DNA from: Janthinobacterium agaricidamnosum NBRC 102515 = DSM 9628
GTDB taxonomy: Bacteria; Pseudomonadota; Gammaproteobacteria; Burkholderiales; Burkholderiaceae_D
NCBI RefSeq assembly: GCF_000723165.1
Contig: NZ_HG322949.1
Location: 2,413,497 to 2,477,496 of the forward strand
Length of the DNA: 64,000 nt
Direction of reading: 5' to 3'
Shown here: positions 1 to 8,887 of the stretch, one piece after another
Layout: the number at the start of each line of letters is the position of its first letter
How positions within the stretch are numbered: the stretch's first letter is position 1
The notes under the pieces: model-generated
The model's input: only the letters and a program-made list of their open reading frames with translations
Told to the model about the DNA's origin: nothing
Databases searched by the model: none
Program-made: the position numbers and the translations under genes

Positions 1-218
1 TCGCGCGACCAGTCAGGGTTGCGGGTGATCACGATATTGCGGCGGTTCGGCAGCGGGCGGCCGATCGAATCGTAGGTCTTGCGGCCCATGATGACCGGAT
101 GGCCCGACGTCAGGCGCTTGAAATGCGCCATGTCTTCCGGCAAGCGCCAGGGCAGGGTATTGTTGATGCCGATGCCGCCGCCAGCGTCGGTGGCGACAAT
201 GATATTAATCTGTGTCAT
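1..218 (-). CDS. folA: Dihydrofolate reductase, N-terminal part (runs off the window)
   Basis: This gene makes tetrahydrofolate from dihydrofolate using NADPH, recycling the dihydrofolate released by thymidylate synthase. It reads leftward from an ATG at 218. The visible 72 residues begin [20 protein letters not shown] and contain the conserved [13 protein letters not shown] substrate-binding segment and the [20 protein letters not shown]-binding segment, so the family is clear. The C-terminal half lies beyond base 1. thyA, its metabolic partner, is on the same strand but about 4.6 kb upstream, with unrelated genes between them. Confidence 0.95.
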   Translation of the reverse strand, partial: MTQINIIVATDAGGGIGINNTLPWRLPEDMAHFKRLTSGHPVIMGRKTYDSIGRPLPNRRNIVITRNPDWSR

Positions 219-607
219 AACGGTGTAATAAAGAAGTGATAGCAAAAAATGAGGCTGGCATCGCCGCCGTTGAGCGACGTAGACCGCCCGTTATGGCGCA
301 TGCGAGCGGTATTATCGGTCATTTTTGGCCGCTTAACATGGCCCCTGTCGGCCGCAGGCGTTTTTTGACGATTTTGCCGCTTTGCCGCCTTACATGATTG
401 CGCCCATTTATATACTTTCCTAATTGCACAGGTTTATAGCCGGAAAGCGCTATTTGTTGCTCCGGTTCAATAGTGCGCAGGTATCGATATGGTAGGCTGG
501 CAGCCGCACCCGCATCGAAGCGGAACGCTTGATGCCGCTTCGTTGCATGCCGATGTCAGTGGCCGATGCCGGCCTCCATTCACCGTGTCCAATAGAAGGG
601 ATTTACC
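219..607. other. Intergenic region between folA and terD
   Basis: This stretch of 389 bp lies between the divergent folA and terD starts and should hold both promoters. It is AT-richer than its surroundings around 400-440. I see no convincing gene on either strand and no clear strong promoter. The terD ribosome site is AGAAGGG, about 7 bases before the ATG at 608. Confidence 0.4.
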
Positions 608-1183
608 ATGGCAATCAGTCTGCAAAAAGGCGGTAACGTTAATCTGAGCAAGGAAGCGCCGGGCTTGAAAAAAATCGTCATCGGCCTGGGCTGGGATCCG
701 CGCGCCACCGACGGCGCCGCGTTCGACCTGGACGGCAGCGCCTTCCTGCTGAAAACCGATGGCAAGGCGCGTTCCGACGCCGACTTCATTTTTTATAACA
801 ACCTGAAATCGGCCGACGGTTCCATCGTGCATGCCGGCGACAATACCACCGGCGGCGGCGATGGCGACGATGAAAAGATCAGCGTCGACCTGGCCACCGT
901 GCCAGCCGATATCGATCGCATCGCGATTGCCGTGACGATCCATGAAGCGGACAGCCGCCGCCAAAACTTCGGCATGGTCGGCAAGGCGTATATCCGCTGC
1001 CTGAATGGCGACGGCGGCGCGGAAATCGCCCGCTACGACTTGTCGGAAGACGGTTCCAGCGAAGCGGCGATGATCTTCGGCGAGATTTACCGCGCCGGCA
1101 GCGAATGGAAATTCAAGGCCATCGGCCAGGGTTTCCAGGGCGGCCTGGGGCCGCTGGCGCGCTCGTTCGGCATCAACGCCTGA
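608..1183 (+). CDS. TerD family protein
   Basis: A cytoplasmic protein of 191 residues of the TerD/TerE family (calcium-binding stress proteins linked to tellurite and other stress resistance). It begins [20 protein letters not shown], the typical TerD start. The GLGWDPR motif follows near residue 28, the acidic [10 protein letters not shown] segment near 40, and an aspartate-rich GDDE segment near 90, as expected for the calcium sites. Length matches the family. An AGAAGGG ribosome site supports the start. No other ter genes are nearby, so it is a solitary TerD rather than part of a tellurite operon. Its exact role cannot be read from sequence. Confidence 0.92.
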   Translation: MAISLQKGGNVNLSKEAPGLKKIVIGLGWDPRATDGAAFDLDGSAFLLKTDGKARSDADFIFYNNLKSADGSIVHAGDNTTGGGDGDDEKISVDLATVPADIDRIAIAVTIHEADSRRQNFGMVGKAYIRCLNGDGGAEIARYDLSEDGSSEAAMIFGEIYRAGSEWKFKAIGQGFQGGLGPLARSFGINA

Positions 1184-1369
1184 AGCAGGCATGGCATCCA
1201 GTTGCATCCGCTGGAAGGCGACACCCGTTACGGCAAGGCGATGCAGGCGCTCCGCGCGTTTTATTTCCCCGATGCGCAGCGGGCCATTCATGGCTGGCAA
1301 GGCAAAACGGCTTGCTGGCTTGAGATCAGCTTGAAGAGCCGGCGTTTGTCATTTTCTTGTAATGATTAA
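1184..1369 (+). pseudogene. Coding-like remnant after terD, no start codon
   Basis: Directly after the terD stop, in the same frame, the sequence stays open for about 62 codons to TAA at 1367. It encodes a protein-like string containing LHPLEGDTRYGKAMQALR and FYFPDAQRAIHGWQGK, with the GC-rich third positions seen in neighbouring genes. There is no in-frame ATG with a ribosome site at its beginning, so it looks like the 3' end of a lost gene. I do not recognise the family. It could also be chance open frame. Confidence 0.35.
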
Positions 1370-1379
1370 GTCATCTGGC

Positions 1380-1412
1380 TGACGGGGCGGGCCATGCATA
1401 CTGGCCCCGTCA
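1380..1412. terminator. Inverted repeat, possible terminator without U-run
   Basis: Perfect 9-base arms TGACGGGGC (1380-1388) and GCCCCGTCA (1404-1412) enclose a 15-base loop. No T-run follows, so a rho-independent terminator is not assured. It could be a processing hairpin or operator before the response regulator gene. Confidence 0.35.
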
Positions 1413-1552
1413 CCATCACTTCAGTACCAGGAAATATCATGCGCTGCACTCTCTGTTGCCTCCTGCATCATGCCCTTGTACCGATATTGTCCCGGATCGT
1501 GAAATAATACGGAAAAATGCCGGGTAACAATTTTAGCTAAAAAGGGCATGTC

Positions 1553-2227
1553 ATGAGAATCCTTGTCATCGAAGACGAACCCAAGGCCAGCGAGTACATG
1601 CGCAGCGGCTTGACCGAGGCGGGTTATGTGGTCGACGTGGCGCTCAACGGGCGCGATGGTTTGTTCATGGCGCAAGAATTGCGCTACGACTTGATCTTGC
1701 TCGACGTTATGATGCCCGAAATGGATGGCTGGGAAGTGATGCGCAAGCTGGACCAGCAAGCCAATACGCCGGTACTGTTCCTGACCGCGCGCGGCACGCT
1801 GGAAGACCGCCTCAAGGGGCTGGACCTGGGCGCCGACGATTACCTGGTCAAGCCGTTTTCCTTCGCCGAATTGCTGGCGCGCATACGCATCGCCTTGCGC
1901 CGCGGCACCCAGGTGCGTCAGGAAGACGTGCTGGAAATGGCCGATCTGCAAATCGATGTGCCGAAGCGCCGCGTGGTGCGGGCCGGCACGCGGGTCGCGC
2001 TGACCAACAAGGAATTCAATCTGCTGCACTTTTTTGTGCTGAACCAGGGACAGGTCTTGTCGCGCTCGCTGATCGCTTCGCGCGTGTGGGACATGAATTT
2101 CGACAGCGACACCAATGTGGTGGACGTGTCGGTGCGCCGGCTGCGCCAGAAAATCGACGAACCGTTCGCCACCCGGCTGATCCATACCGTGCATGGCGTC
2201 GGCTACCGTTGCGAAGTGGAGCCATGA
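1553..2227 (+). CDS. OmpR-family response regulator (heavy-metal type)
   Basis: A DNA-binding response regulator of 224 residues. The receiver domain (about 1-115) has the acidic pocket VIEDEP, the phospho-acceptor Asp51 in [14 protein letters not shown], and Lys100 in [10 protein letters not shown]. The winged helix (about 127-222) ends with [14 protein letters not shown] and the [11 protein letters not shown] wing, as in CusR, CopR and IrlR proteins. An AAAGGG ribosome site precedes the ATG. Its stop overlaps the start of the sensor kinase gene (ATGA), so the pair is translationally coupled. By family resemblance it probably senses a metal or envelope signal, but no efflux genes are adjacent to show which one. 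Confidence 0.93.
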   Translation: MRILVIEDEPKASEYMRSGLTEAGYVVDVALNGRDGLFMAQELRYDLILLDVMMPEMDGWEVMRKLDQQANTPVLFLTARGTLEDRLKGLDLGADDYLVKPFSFAELLARIRIALRRGTQVRQEDVLEMADLQIDVPKRRVVRAGTRVALTNKEFNLLHFFVLNQGQVLSRSLIASRVWDMNFDSDTNVVDVSVRRLRQKIDEPFATRLIHTVHGVGYRCEVEP

Positions 2228-3630
2228 TCATGCGCGCCATGAAACGCTATTCCCTGGTCAGCAGGCTGGCGCTACTGTTTGCCTTGCTGTCGTTCAGCGT
2301 GCTGGCCGCGACCGGTTCCGCCTTGTATGGCGCGCTGGAAGGGCAACTGGTACTGCGCGACGATGCGGCGCTGGTCAACCGGGTCGACCAGATCCGCGCC
2401 GTGCTGCGCGATGTCGACGTGATGGATCTGATCGACCGCAAGCCGGAATTGTTCGCCAATATGATGGGCAACCACGAAGCGTTGCTGGTGCTGAAATTTC
2501 CCGGCCAGCCGCCGCTGATCGAAGTCAATCCCGGCAATCTCGTGGTGCCCGAAGTCAGGTCGGTCGCGGCCGACGCCACGCTGTCACTGGACGCGGTACA
2601 CCACTCGCTGGGCAAGAACAATACGCCGTTTATCCTGTTGTCGGCCGCCGCGCTGACGTCCGAACCGCGGCACGAGTTGCAAATCATTACCGGCCGGCTG
2701 TTGACCGAGCGCACCCGCATGCTGCATGAATACCGCAATCACATCATCCAGGTGTCGCTGGCGGCGGCGGCGCTGATCGCGCTGCTGGCGTTCTTGATCG
2801 CGCGGCGCGGCCTGCGGCCGTTGCGGCTGCTGGCTGACCAGACCGCCGCCATCGGCATCCGCAACTTGTCGGTGCGCATCGATAGCCAGCATGCGCCGAG
2901 CGAATTGCTGCCATTGATCGACAGTTTTAACGGCATGCTGGACCGGCTCAATATCAGTTTTACCCAGTTGAGCCAGGTGTCGGCCGACATGGCGCACGAT
3001 TTGCGTACGCCGATCGGCAATATGCTGGGCCAGACCGAGGTGGCGCTGGGGCAAAGGCGTGATGCGGCTTATTATGAAAGAGTGCTGGGCTCAAACTTCG
3101 AGGAATTGCAGCGCTTGTCGAAAATGACCGACAGCATGCTGTTCCTGGCGCGTGCCGAACACGCCGACCATGTGATTGAACGCAGGGCCATCGACGTCGG
3201 CGCTGAATTCCAGCGCATCGCCGATTATTTTGAAGGCCCGGCCGACGAGCGCAGCTTGCGGCTGGTGCTCGATGGCGGCGGCGTGGTGTGGGCCGACGCC
3301 GAGTTATTGCGGCGTGCGCTGGCGAATTTGCTGGCCAATGCGGTGCGTTACGCGCAGGCCGACACGGAAATCATCCTGATCTCCCGGCAAGACGCGACCG
3401 GCACCACGCTGAGCGTGCAAAACACCGGCACGACCATCGAAGCCCATCACCTGGCCCGCCTGTTCGACCGGTTTTACCGGGCCGACGCGGCGCGCCGCGA
3501 ATCGTCGGCGTCCAGCGGCCTGGGCCTGGCCATCGTGCGCAGCATCATGTCGCTGCATCAGGGCAAGTGGAGCGCCGAGAGCCAGGAGCGCTGTACCCGG
3601 TTTACGCTATTTTTCCCGGCGAAATCTTGA
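2224..3630 (+). CDS. Sensor histidine kinase (heavy-metal sensor type)
   Basis: Inner-membrane sensor of 468 residues, partner of the preceding regulator. The start is the ATG overlapping the regulator's stop. A longer open frame upstream is an artefact of the regulator gene. Transmembrane helix 1 is about residues 13-32. A periplasmic sensor region follows (about 36-172), then helix 2 (about 175-195) and a HAMP linker. The H-box is [13 protein letters not shown] with His258. The N-box (LANAVRYAQ) and the G-box (SGLGLAIV) are intact, so kinase activity is expected. Layout fits the CusS/CopS/SilS family. The ligand is not evident from sequence. Confidence 0.92.
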   Translation: MIMRAMKRYSLVSRLALLFALLSFSVLAATGSALYGALEGQLVLRDDAALVNRVDQIRAVLRDVDVMDLIDRKPELFANMMGNHEALLVLKFPGQPPLIEVNPGNLVVPEVRSVAADATLSLDAVHHSLGKNNTPFILLSAAALTSEPRHELQIITGRLLTERTRMLHEYRNHIIQVSLAAAALIALLAFLIARRGLRPLRLLADQTAAIGIRNLSVRIDSQHAPSELLPLIDSFNGMLDRLNISFTQLSQVSADMAHDLRTPIGNMLGQTEVALGQRRDAAYYERVLGSNFEELQRLSKMTDSMLFLARAEHADHVIERRAIDVGAEFQRIADYFEGPADERSLRLVLDGGGVVWADAELLRRALANLLANAVRYAQADTEIILISRQDATGTTLSVQNTGTTIEAHHLARLFDRFYRADAARRESSASSGLGLAIVRSIMSLHQGKWSAESQERCTRFTLFFPAKS

Positions 3631-3888
3631 CCGCATTGCAAGGGCGGTAAATAAATCCAGCCGCACTTCCCCACCTTTTTTCCTGACAGATCTCCAGGCG
3701 GATAGCCAGCTGCTGGCCGCGTCATTGCGCCTGCTGCGGCGAGGCGGGTGGTCGCGAGCAATGGTCACCTTCCGGGGCGGCAAGGCCGCTTGTGCCGTCT
3801 ACCCGCGCGATCTGTGTTGCAGGGTGACAGGACTGCAAGCTGATCGATCTGATCCTGTTTTGACTGTACCAACCACAAGGAGTATGCA

Positions 3889-4035
3889 ATGCATTACGAT
3901 AAACACCGCCGCCAGCTGTTCCGCATGGGAGCCGCGCTGGGCCCGGGCACCGCATTTTCACTCGATAGATGGATCCGGCAACTTCCGCATTGCTATCCAG
4001 CGCGTACTTCCAGTTTGAACACGATCCTTCCTTGA
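3889..4035 (+). pseudogene. Remnant of a Tat-exported protein gene (leader only)
   Basis: An ATG at 3889 has a strong AAGGAG ribosome site six bases upstream (3877-3882). It encodes MHYDKHRRQLFRMGAALGPG, a twin-arginine-type leader with a short hydrophobic stretch. After about 26 codons the frame leaves the leader and continues into sequence that, in another frame, is an enoyl-CoA hydratase; it stops at 4035. It therefore looks like the start of a secreted enzyme gene whose body was deleted. Confidence 0.5.
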
Positions 4036-4676
4036 GGGCCGCGGTTCTGTTCGGCCATGGCCAGCATTTTTGCCAAGGGGTCGATGTCGCCGCGTGGGCG
4101 CCGCGGATCGCTGCGCATGGGGATGCCGTGGCGAAACCCGAGACCATCGATCCAGTGGGGAAAACCAAGCCTAGGCTGACGAAGCCGGTGCTGGTCGCGG
4201 TGCACGGCAATACCTGGAACCTCGGCCACGAGCTGCATCTGGCCTGCGACATTCGTATCGCGGCGGCGGACACCAGTTTTGCGCAGACTGAAAATACGCA
4301 TGCCCGTTTCCCCGGCGGCGGCTCGACGATACGCTTCGTGCGCGAAGCCGGGTGGGCCCAGGCGATGCGTTATCTGCTCACCGGCGATGCATGGAGCGCG
4401 AACGATGCGCTACGCATGGGCATCATTCAAGAAATTGTGCCGACCGCGGACGCCGCGTTGCAGCGCGCCATTGAACTGGCCAATAAAATTGCCGCTTGCG
4501 CACCGTTGTCGATCAAGACCACCCTCGCATCGGCGCACCTCGCCCTGACTGAAGGAGAGGACGCGGCATTCGCGGCATTGGGGCCGCAGCGCAGCGCGCT
4601 GTATGCCAGCGACGATTTCAAAGAAAATCTGCGCGCCATCGCGGAACATCGGGCACCGGTTTATCAGGGGAAATAA
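3969..4676 (+). CDS. Enoyl-CoA hydratase/isomerase family protein, N-terminally truncated
   Basis: A crotonase-fold protein of 235 residues. Most crotonases begin with about 25-30 residues ending in an RNA or RNAL motif. Here the frame opens only at MDPATSALLS, with a TAG codon just before it, so that segment is missing. The rest looks normal: HGQHFCQGVD (first oxyanion-hole loop), PVLVAVHGNTWNLGHELHLACD (second loop), and the C-terminal helices. No ribosome site is visible before the ATG at 3969. Probably a decaying gene after a deletion that fused it to the Tat leader at 3889. Substrate is unknown. Confidence 0.7.
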   Translation: MDPATSALLSSAYFQFEHDPSLRAAVLFGHGQHFCQGVDVAAWAPRIAAHGDAVAKPETIDPVGKTKPRLTKPVLVAVHGNTWNLGHELHLACDIRIAAADTSFAQTENTHARFPGGGSTIRFVREAGWAQAMRYLLTGDAWSANDALRMGIIQEIVPTADAALQRAIELANKIAACAPLSIKTTLASAHLALTEGEDAAFAALGPQRSALYASDDFKENLRAIAEHRAPVYQGK

Positions 4677-4791
4677 AACACTGGCCCTGCCATGTCACGA
4701 TCGGTGCATCTGGCTGGCCGGCCCTCGTGCGGCAAAGAGGCCGCGCGCCGCGACCAGCGGCAGCCGTCAGGCCCGCTGGAATGACACGGCC

Positions 4792-5766
4792 TCAGACCGC
4801 CATCGCCGCCTTGATCGGCGCGTGGTGCTGATACCCTTCCAGCGAAAAGTCGTCCGGTTCGATCCGTTCCAGCCATTCCGGTTCGTATTTGCCGGTCTTG
4901 GCGAAGTCCGGCACGCGCTCGGAAATGACGAATTGTGGCGCCGGGAACGGCGTGCGTGTCAATTGTTCCTTGACCATGTCGAGGTGGTTTTCATAGATGT
5001 GCGCGTCGCCGATGAAATACGTGAACCAGCGCGGCGTGTAGCCGGTCAGGCGTCCGACCAGGTGCAGCAGCGCCGCGCCTTCGGCCAGGTTGAACGGCGT
5101 GCCGAGGCCGATGTCGTTGCTGCGCACATACAGGCACAGCGAGATTTCGCGGGTGCTGGCGTTCGGGATGAATTGGTACAGCAAGTGGCAGGCGGGCAGG
5201 GCCACCGCGTCCAGGTCGGCCGGGTTCCAGCCGTGGAACAAAATGCGCCGGCTACCCGGATTGTGGATGATGGTGTCCAGGCACTCGCGCAACTGGTCGA
5301 CGGCTTTGTACAGCAACACTTTTTGCACGCCTTCATCGAGCATGGTCGCCACCACCCGGAAGCCGTTTTTTTCAGCGTCGGCGATTTGCAGCGGCTGGTC
5401 GGCCGCGATCAATTTGTAGGCCGGCCAGCCGCGCCATTGCACGCCGTACACCGGACCCAGGTCGTCTTCGCCTTCGCGGTACGGATTGGCCAGCCATTGC
5501 GCATTTTCATTGGCGTTCTGGTCCCATACTTTACAGCCCAGCGCGCGGAATTCGGCCGCGTTGCGCGAACCGCGCAAGAAGGCGATCAATTCGCCGATCA
5601 CCGATTTGAACGCCAGCTTCTTGGTCGTAACGGCTGGAAAGCCATCCTTGGCCAGGTCGAAACGCATCATCGCGCCCGGTACGCTGAGGGTGCGGATGCC
5701 GGTGCGGTTGTCTTGCCAACTGCCGGTGTCGAGCACGGTCTTGATCAAATCCTGATATTGCTGCAT
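4792..5766 (-). CDS. thyA: Thymidylate synthase
   Basis: Makes dTMP from dUMP using methylene-tetrahydrofolate, leaving dihydrofolate for FolA. The protein has 324 residues and starts at [15 protein letters not shown]. This ATG has a GGAGA ribosome site, so the longer upstream open frame is not used. The catalytic cysteine is Cys193 in [10 protein letters not shown]. The phosphate- and dUMP-binding segments [14 protein letters not shown] and [16 protein letters not shown] are intact. It is longer than the 264-residue E. coli enzyme because of an insert around residues 90-145, as in the longer bacterial form. Confidence 0.97.
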   Translation of the reverse strand: MQQYQDLIKTVLDTGSWQDNRTGIRTLSVPGAMMRFDLAKDGFPAVTTKKLAFKSVIGELIAFLRGSRNAAEFRALGCKVWDQNANENAQWLANPYREGEDDLGPVYGVQWRGWPAYKLIAADQPLQIADAEKNGFRVVATMLDEGVQKVLLYKAVDQLRECLDTIIHNPGSRRILFHGWNPADLDAVALPACHLLYQFIPNASTREISLCLYVRSNDIGLGTPFNLAEGAALLHLVGRLTGYTPRWFTYFIGDAHIYENHLDMVKEQLTRTPFPAPQFVISERVPDFAKTGKYEPEWLERIEPDDFSLEGYQHHAPIKAAMAV

Positions 5767-6045
5767 TGATTTCTCCAACGGAATAGGGGCTGGCGGCGCA
5801 TTTGCAGCGTGTGCATGGGCGGCCTTGCCAGGCAGACAGCGATTGTAACGCAGGCGGGAGTTGCCGGCATAGGCCCGCGCGTGTGATTGGATGGCCGATA
5901 AAAGTGCTGCTGAAGTCACCGTAAGGCAACATTTCAATATCACTATGTGTTAATTTATGTGTCTGCATGGAAATAAAACATGGCTTCATGCTATTCCTGC
6001 ACCGGCACCCCTGTTGCAGGCAAGAAAAATCAAAGTAGCAGCGAG

Positions 6046-8733
6046 ATGATGAAATTCGATTTCCTGAAAAGCAATTTGCGCGTGGTGCTGGTGTGGCCGC
6101 TGGTCGGACTGGTCTTGTGCGCGTCGATGTGGGCCGTCACGCTGCTGCAATTGAAGGCGGAAAAGGTGGTCGCGGAAAAGCATGCGCTGGTGACGGTCGC
6201 ATCGCTGTCGCGCGCCTATGCGCAGTATCTGGCGCGTACGCTGGAACAGATGGATCAGGTCACGCTGCAATTGAAGTATGAGTGGGAAAAGTCGCATGGC
6301 GCCTTGCGCCTGGAAGAGTTGAAGTACAGTGGTTTGTATGCCGGTCCGCACTATGCGATCGTCGCGGTGCTGGACCGCAAGGGCAATCCGCTGAGCGCCA
6401 CCGCGCCGTTTTCGCGCTTGCGCAAGAGCGATATTACCGAGTATTTGCTGAAACACTGGCGCAACAAGACCGGCACCGTGCGCATCGGGCTGGGCCAAAG
6501 CCGCGGCGACGACAAGCCGCTGATCCATTTCACGCGCCGGCTGGAAGATGACAAGGGCGATTTCGACGGCGTGATCGTGGTGGCCATCGATCCGCTGCAT
6601 TTGTCGGAATTTTATGACAGCGCCAATTTCGGCCAGTTCGGCCTGTCGGCGATGGTCGGCGAAGACGGCGAAGTATTCAGCACGCGGCTCGGTTCGAGCG
6701 TGCTGGACGCCAACCGCACGCCGTTTCTCGATACGTCCTTCCTGGAAAGCGACAGCGGTGCGCTGCAATCGGCGGGACGAGTCGCGTTTGCCGACAAGGA
6801 AAACCGTTTTGTTGGCTGGCAATCGCTGAAATCCTATCCATTCACCGCCGTGATCGGCCTGGCCGAGTCGGAGGTGTTGCGCCCATACCAGGAAACGCGC
6901 GCCATTTATATCGGCATCGCCAGCGCGGTCAGCGCCTTGCTGCTGGTATTCAGCGGCATCGCCTGCGGTTTGTCGCTGCGCCTGGCCTTGCGCCAGCAAC
7001 AGTCGGAAGGCGTGCGCAACGCTTACCGCATGGCGACCGAAGGCACCAGCGACGGGTTTTATATTATTACCGCGATCCGCGATGCGGCGGGAGCCATCAT
7101 CGATTTCGAATTGGTCGATTGCAATGAGCCGGGCGCGCGCTTCTTTGGCGTGCACCGCGAACAATTGCTGGGCATGCGCGTGCAATCGCGCATCCACGAG
7201 GCATATTTCCGCGATTTAATGCAGAGTTACCGCGAAGCGATGATCAGCGGTTTTTCCGAGCAGGAAATCGAACTGGCGGACGACAATCCTTTCCATTTGC
7301 GCTGGATCCGCCGGCGCCTGGTGCGCAGCGGCGACCGGCTGGCGGTGACCTTGCAGGATATCAGCGACGCCAAGTCGCATGAAGCCGACCTGCACCGGCT
7401 GGCCAATGAAGATGGCTTGACCGGCTTGCCGAACCGCCACTGGCTGGGCCGCTTCCTGCCGAACGCGCTGGCGCGGGCCCAGGCCGGCGAGAGCAGCCTG
7501 GCGCTGCTGTTCATCGACCTCGACGGCTTCAAGGATATCAACGATACCAAGGGCCACGCCGAGGGCGACAAGGTATTGCGCGCCGCATCGCAGCGCTTGA
7601 AATCGGTATTGCGTCCGAGCGACAACGTGGTGCGGCTCGGCGGCGACGAGTTTGTCGTGATCCTCGATCCGGTCGAGGACGATGCCCGCGCCGAACGCGT
7701 CGCCGAGCGCATCGCGGAAGCGTTCGACGAACCGTTTTATGTCGGCCTCGACCGTCACAAGATGGGCGCGTCGATCGGCATCAGCCTGTATCCGCGCGAT
7801 GGGCTGGACACCGCAACCTTGCTCAAGAATGCGGATATCGCGATGTACGCCGTCAAGATGGCGGGCAAGGGCCATCACCGCTTTTACCAGCCGGAACTAT
7901 ATGAAGTGATACGCAACCGCCGCGATATCGAGCAAAACCTGGTCACGGCGCTGGAAGAAGACCAGTTTGTCGTGTATTACCAGCCGCGCGTCGATACCAT
8001 GAGCGGCGAGTTGTGCAGCGTCGAAGCGCTGGTGCGCTGGATGCATCCGCAGCAGGGCATGGTGCCGCCGCTGGACTTTATTTCCGTCGCGGAAAGCAGC
8101 GGCCTGATTTCGCAACTGGGCGAAGTGGTGATCGAAAAAGTGTGCCAGCAAATGGCGCGCTGGAAAGCCCACGGCCAGTCACTGGTGCCGGTGTCGATCA
8201 ACGTGTCGGCGCGCCAGTTCGGCCGCGGCGACGTGCACCTGGTACTGGCTGAAGCACTGGCGCGGCACGGTATCGACGCCCATTTGATCGAAGTCGAGAT
8301 CACCGAATCGGCGATGATGGACCAGCAAAACCGCGCGGTCGAGCAATTGGCCGCGATCCGCGCGCTCGGCGTGCGCTTGCTGGTCGACGATTTCGGCACC
8401 GGTTATTCATCGCTGTCGCAATTGCAGAAATTCGCGATGGACGGCTTGAAGATCGACCGCGCCTTCACTACCGAGCTGGGGCGCTCGGAGCAGGGCGAGA
8501 TTTTCATCCGCGCGATCTTGTCGATGGCGCATGCGCTGGGCATGAGCGTGGTGGCCGAGGGGGTGGAGAGCATGCGGCAGCTGGAAATTTTACGCAGCCT
8601 GCAATGTAATGAAATTCAAGGTTATTTTGTTTCCAGACCGGTTCCCGCCGAACAAATGCTCGGTTTAATGCGCAAACGTTTCTTGATTGATGCGCCGCAA
8701 GCCCTGCTGGCGCCATACTGCCCGATTTTTTAA
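6046..8733 (+). CDS. Membrane-bound sensor with PAS, GGDEF and EAL domains
   Basis: A predicted c-di-GMP turnover protein of about 895 residues. Helix 1 (about 13-33) and helix 2 (about 285-310) bracket a periplasmic sensor that looks like a Cache/PDC domain. A PAS-like region follows (about 320-440). The GGDEF domain has an intact RLGGDEFVVIL active site near residue 530, and the EAL domain begins SVEALVRWMHP near 657 with DDFGTGYSSL later. Both catalytic signatures look intact, so it could make or degrade c-di-GMP. The start is uncertain: ATG 6046 gives a typical short N-terminus before the first helix, but an in-frame ATG at 5980 is possible. Confidence 0.9.
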   Translation: MMKFDFLKSNLRVVLVWPLVGLVLCASMWAVTLLQLKAEKVVAEKHALVTVASLSRAYAQYLARTLEQMDQVTLQLKYEWEKSHGALRLEELKYSGLYAGPHYAIVAVLDRKGNPLSATAPFSRLRKSDITEYLLKHWRNKTGTVRIGLGQSRGDDKPLIHFTRRLEDDKGDFDGVIVVAIDPLHLSEFYDSANFGQFGLSAMVGEDGEVFSTRLGSSVLDANRTPFLDTSFLESDSGALQSAGRVAFADKENRFVGWQSLKSYPFTAVIGLAESEVLRPYQETRAIYIGIASAVSALLLVFSGIACGLSLRLALRQQQSEGVRNAYRMATEGTSDGFYIITAIRDAAGAIIDFELVDCNEPGARFFGVHREQLLGMRVQSRIHEAYFRDLMQSYREAMISGFSEQEIELADDNPFHLRWIRRRLVRSGDRLAVTLQDISDAKSHEADLHRLANEDGLTGLPNRHWLGRFLPNALARAQAGESSLALLFIDLDGFKDINDTKGHAEGDKVLRAASQRLKSVLRPSDNVVRLGGDEFVVILDPVEDDARAERVAERIAEAFDEPFYVGLDRHKMGASIGISLYPRDGLDTATLLKNADIAMYAVKMAGKGHHRFYQPELYEVIRNRRDIEQNLVTALEEDQFVVYYQPRVDTMSGELCSVEALVRWMHPQQGMVPPLDFISVAESSGLISQLGEVVIEKVCQQMARWKAHGQSLVPVSINVSARQFGRGDVHLVLAEALARHGIDAHLIEVEITESAMMDQQNRAVEQLAAIRALGVRLLVDDFGTGYSSLSQLQKFAMDGLKIDRAFTTELGRSEQGEIFIRAILSMAHALGMSVVAEGVESMRQLEILRSLQCNEIQGYFVSRPVPAEQMLGLMRKRFLIDAPQALLAPYCPIF

Positions 8734-8757
8734 AAGAACGACCGTTCGCTCTTTTTT
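8732..8757 (+). terminator. Hairpin with T-run after the GGDEF-EAL gene; also operator-like palindrome
   Basis: Arms AAAAGAACGA (8732-8741) and TCGCTCTTTT (8746-8755) pair with one mismatch around a CCGT loop and run into T residues, which fits a rho-independent terminator. The core AACGACCGTTCG also resembles the palindromes bound by many TetR-family repressors, and it lies 130 bp before the fadL-type gene, so a dual role is possible. Confidence 0.5.
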
Positions 8758-8887
8758 CTAAAGTATTGTATGCTGCCATCAGGCTGTAACCACGGATCAA
8801 GCGTCGTTACAGACCAAGAGTGCCAAGTAGCATGCGCCGCCCCGCGGCCCGGCATCTGATCGCCCCTATAAAAAAGAGAGACCTATC

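Noticed and set aside
467..1300. A long minus-strand open frame opposite terD
   Set aside because: It is the mirror of a well-supported plus-strand gene in GC-rich DNA; it has no ribosome site or recognisable domains.
4603..5769. A 388-codon plus-strand frame opposite thyA
   Set aside because: thyA on the other strand has all catalytic motifs; the frame is a product of high GC3.
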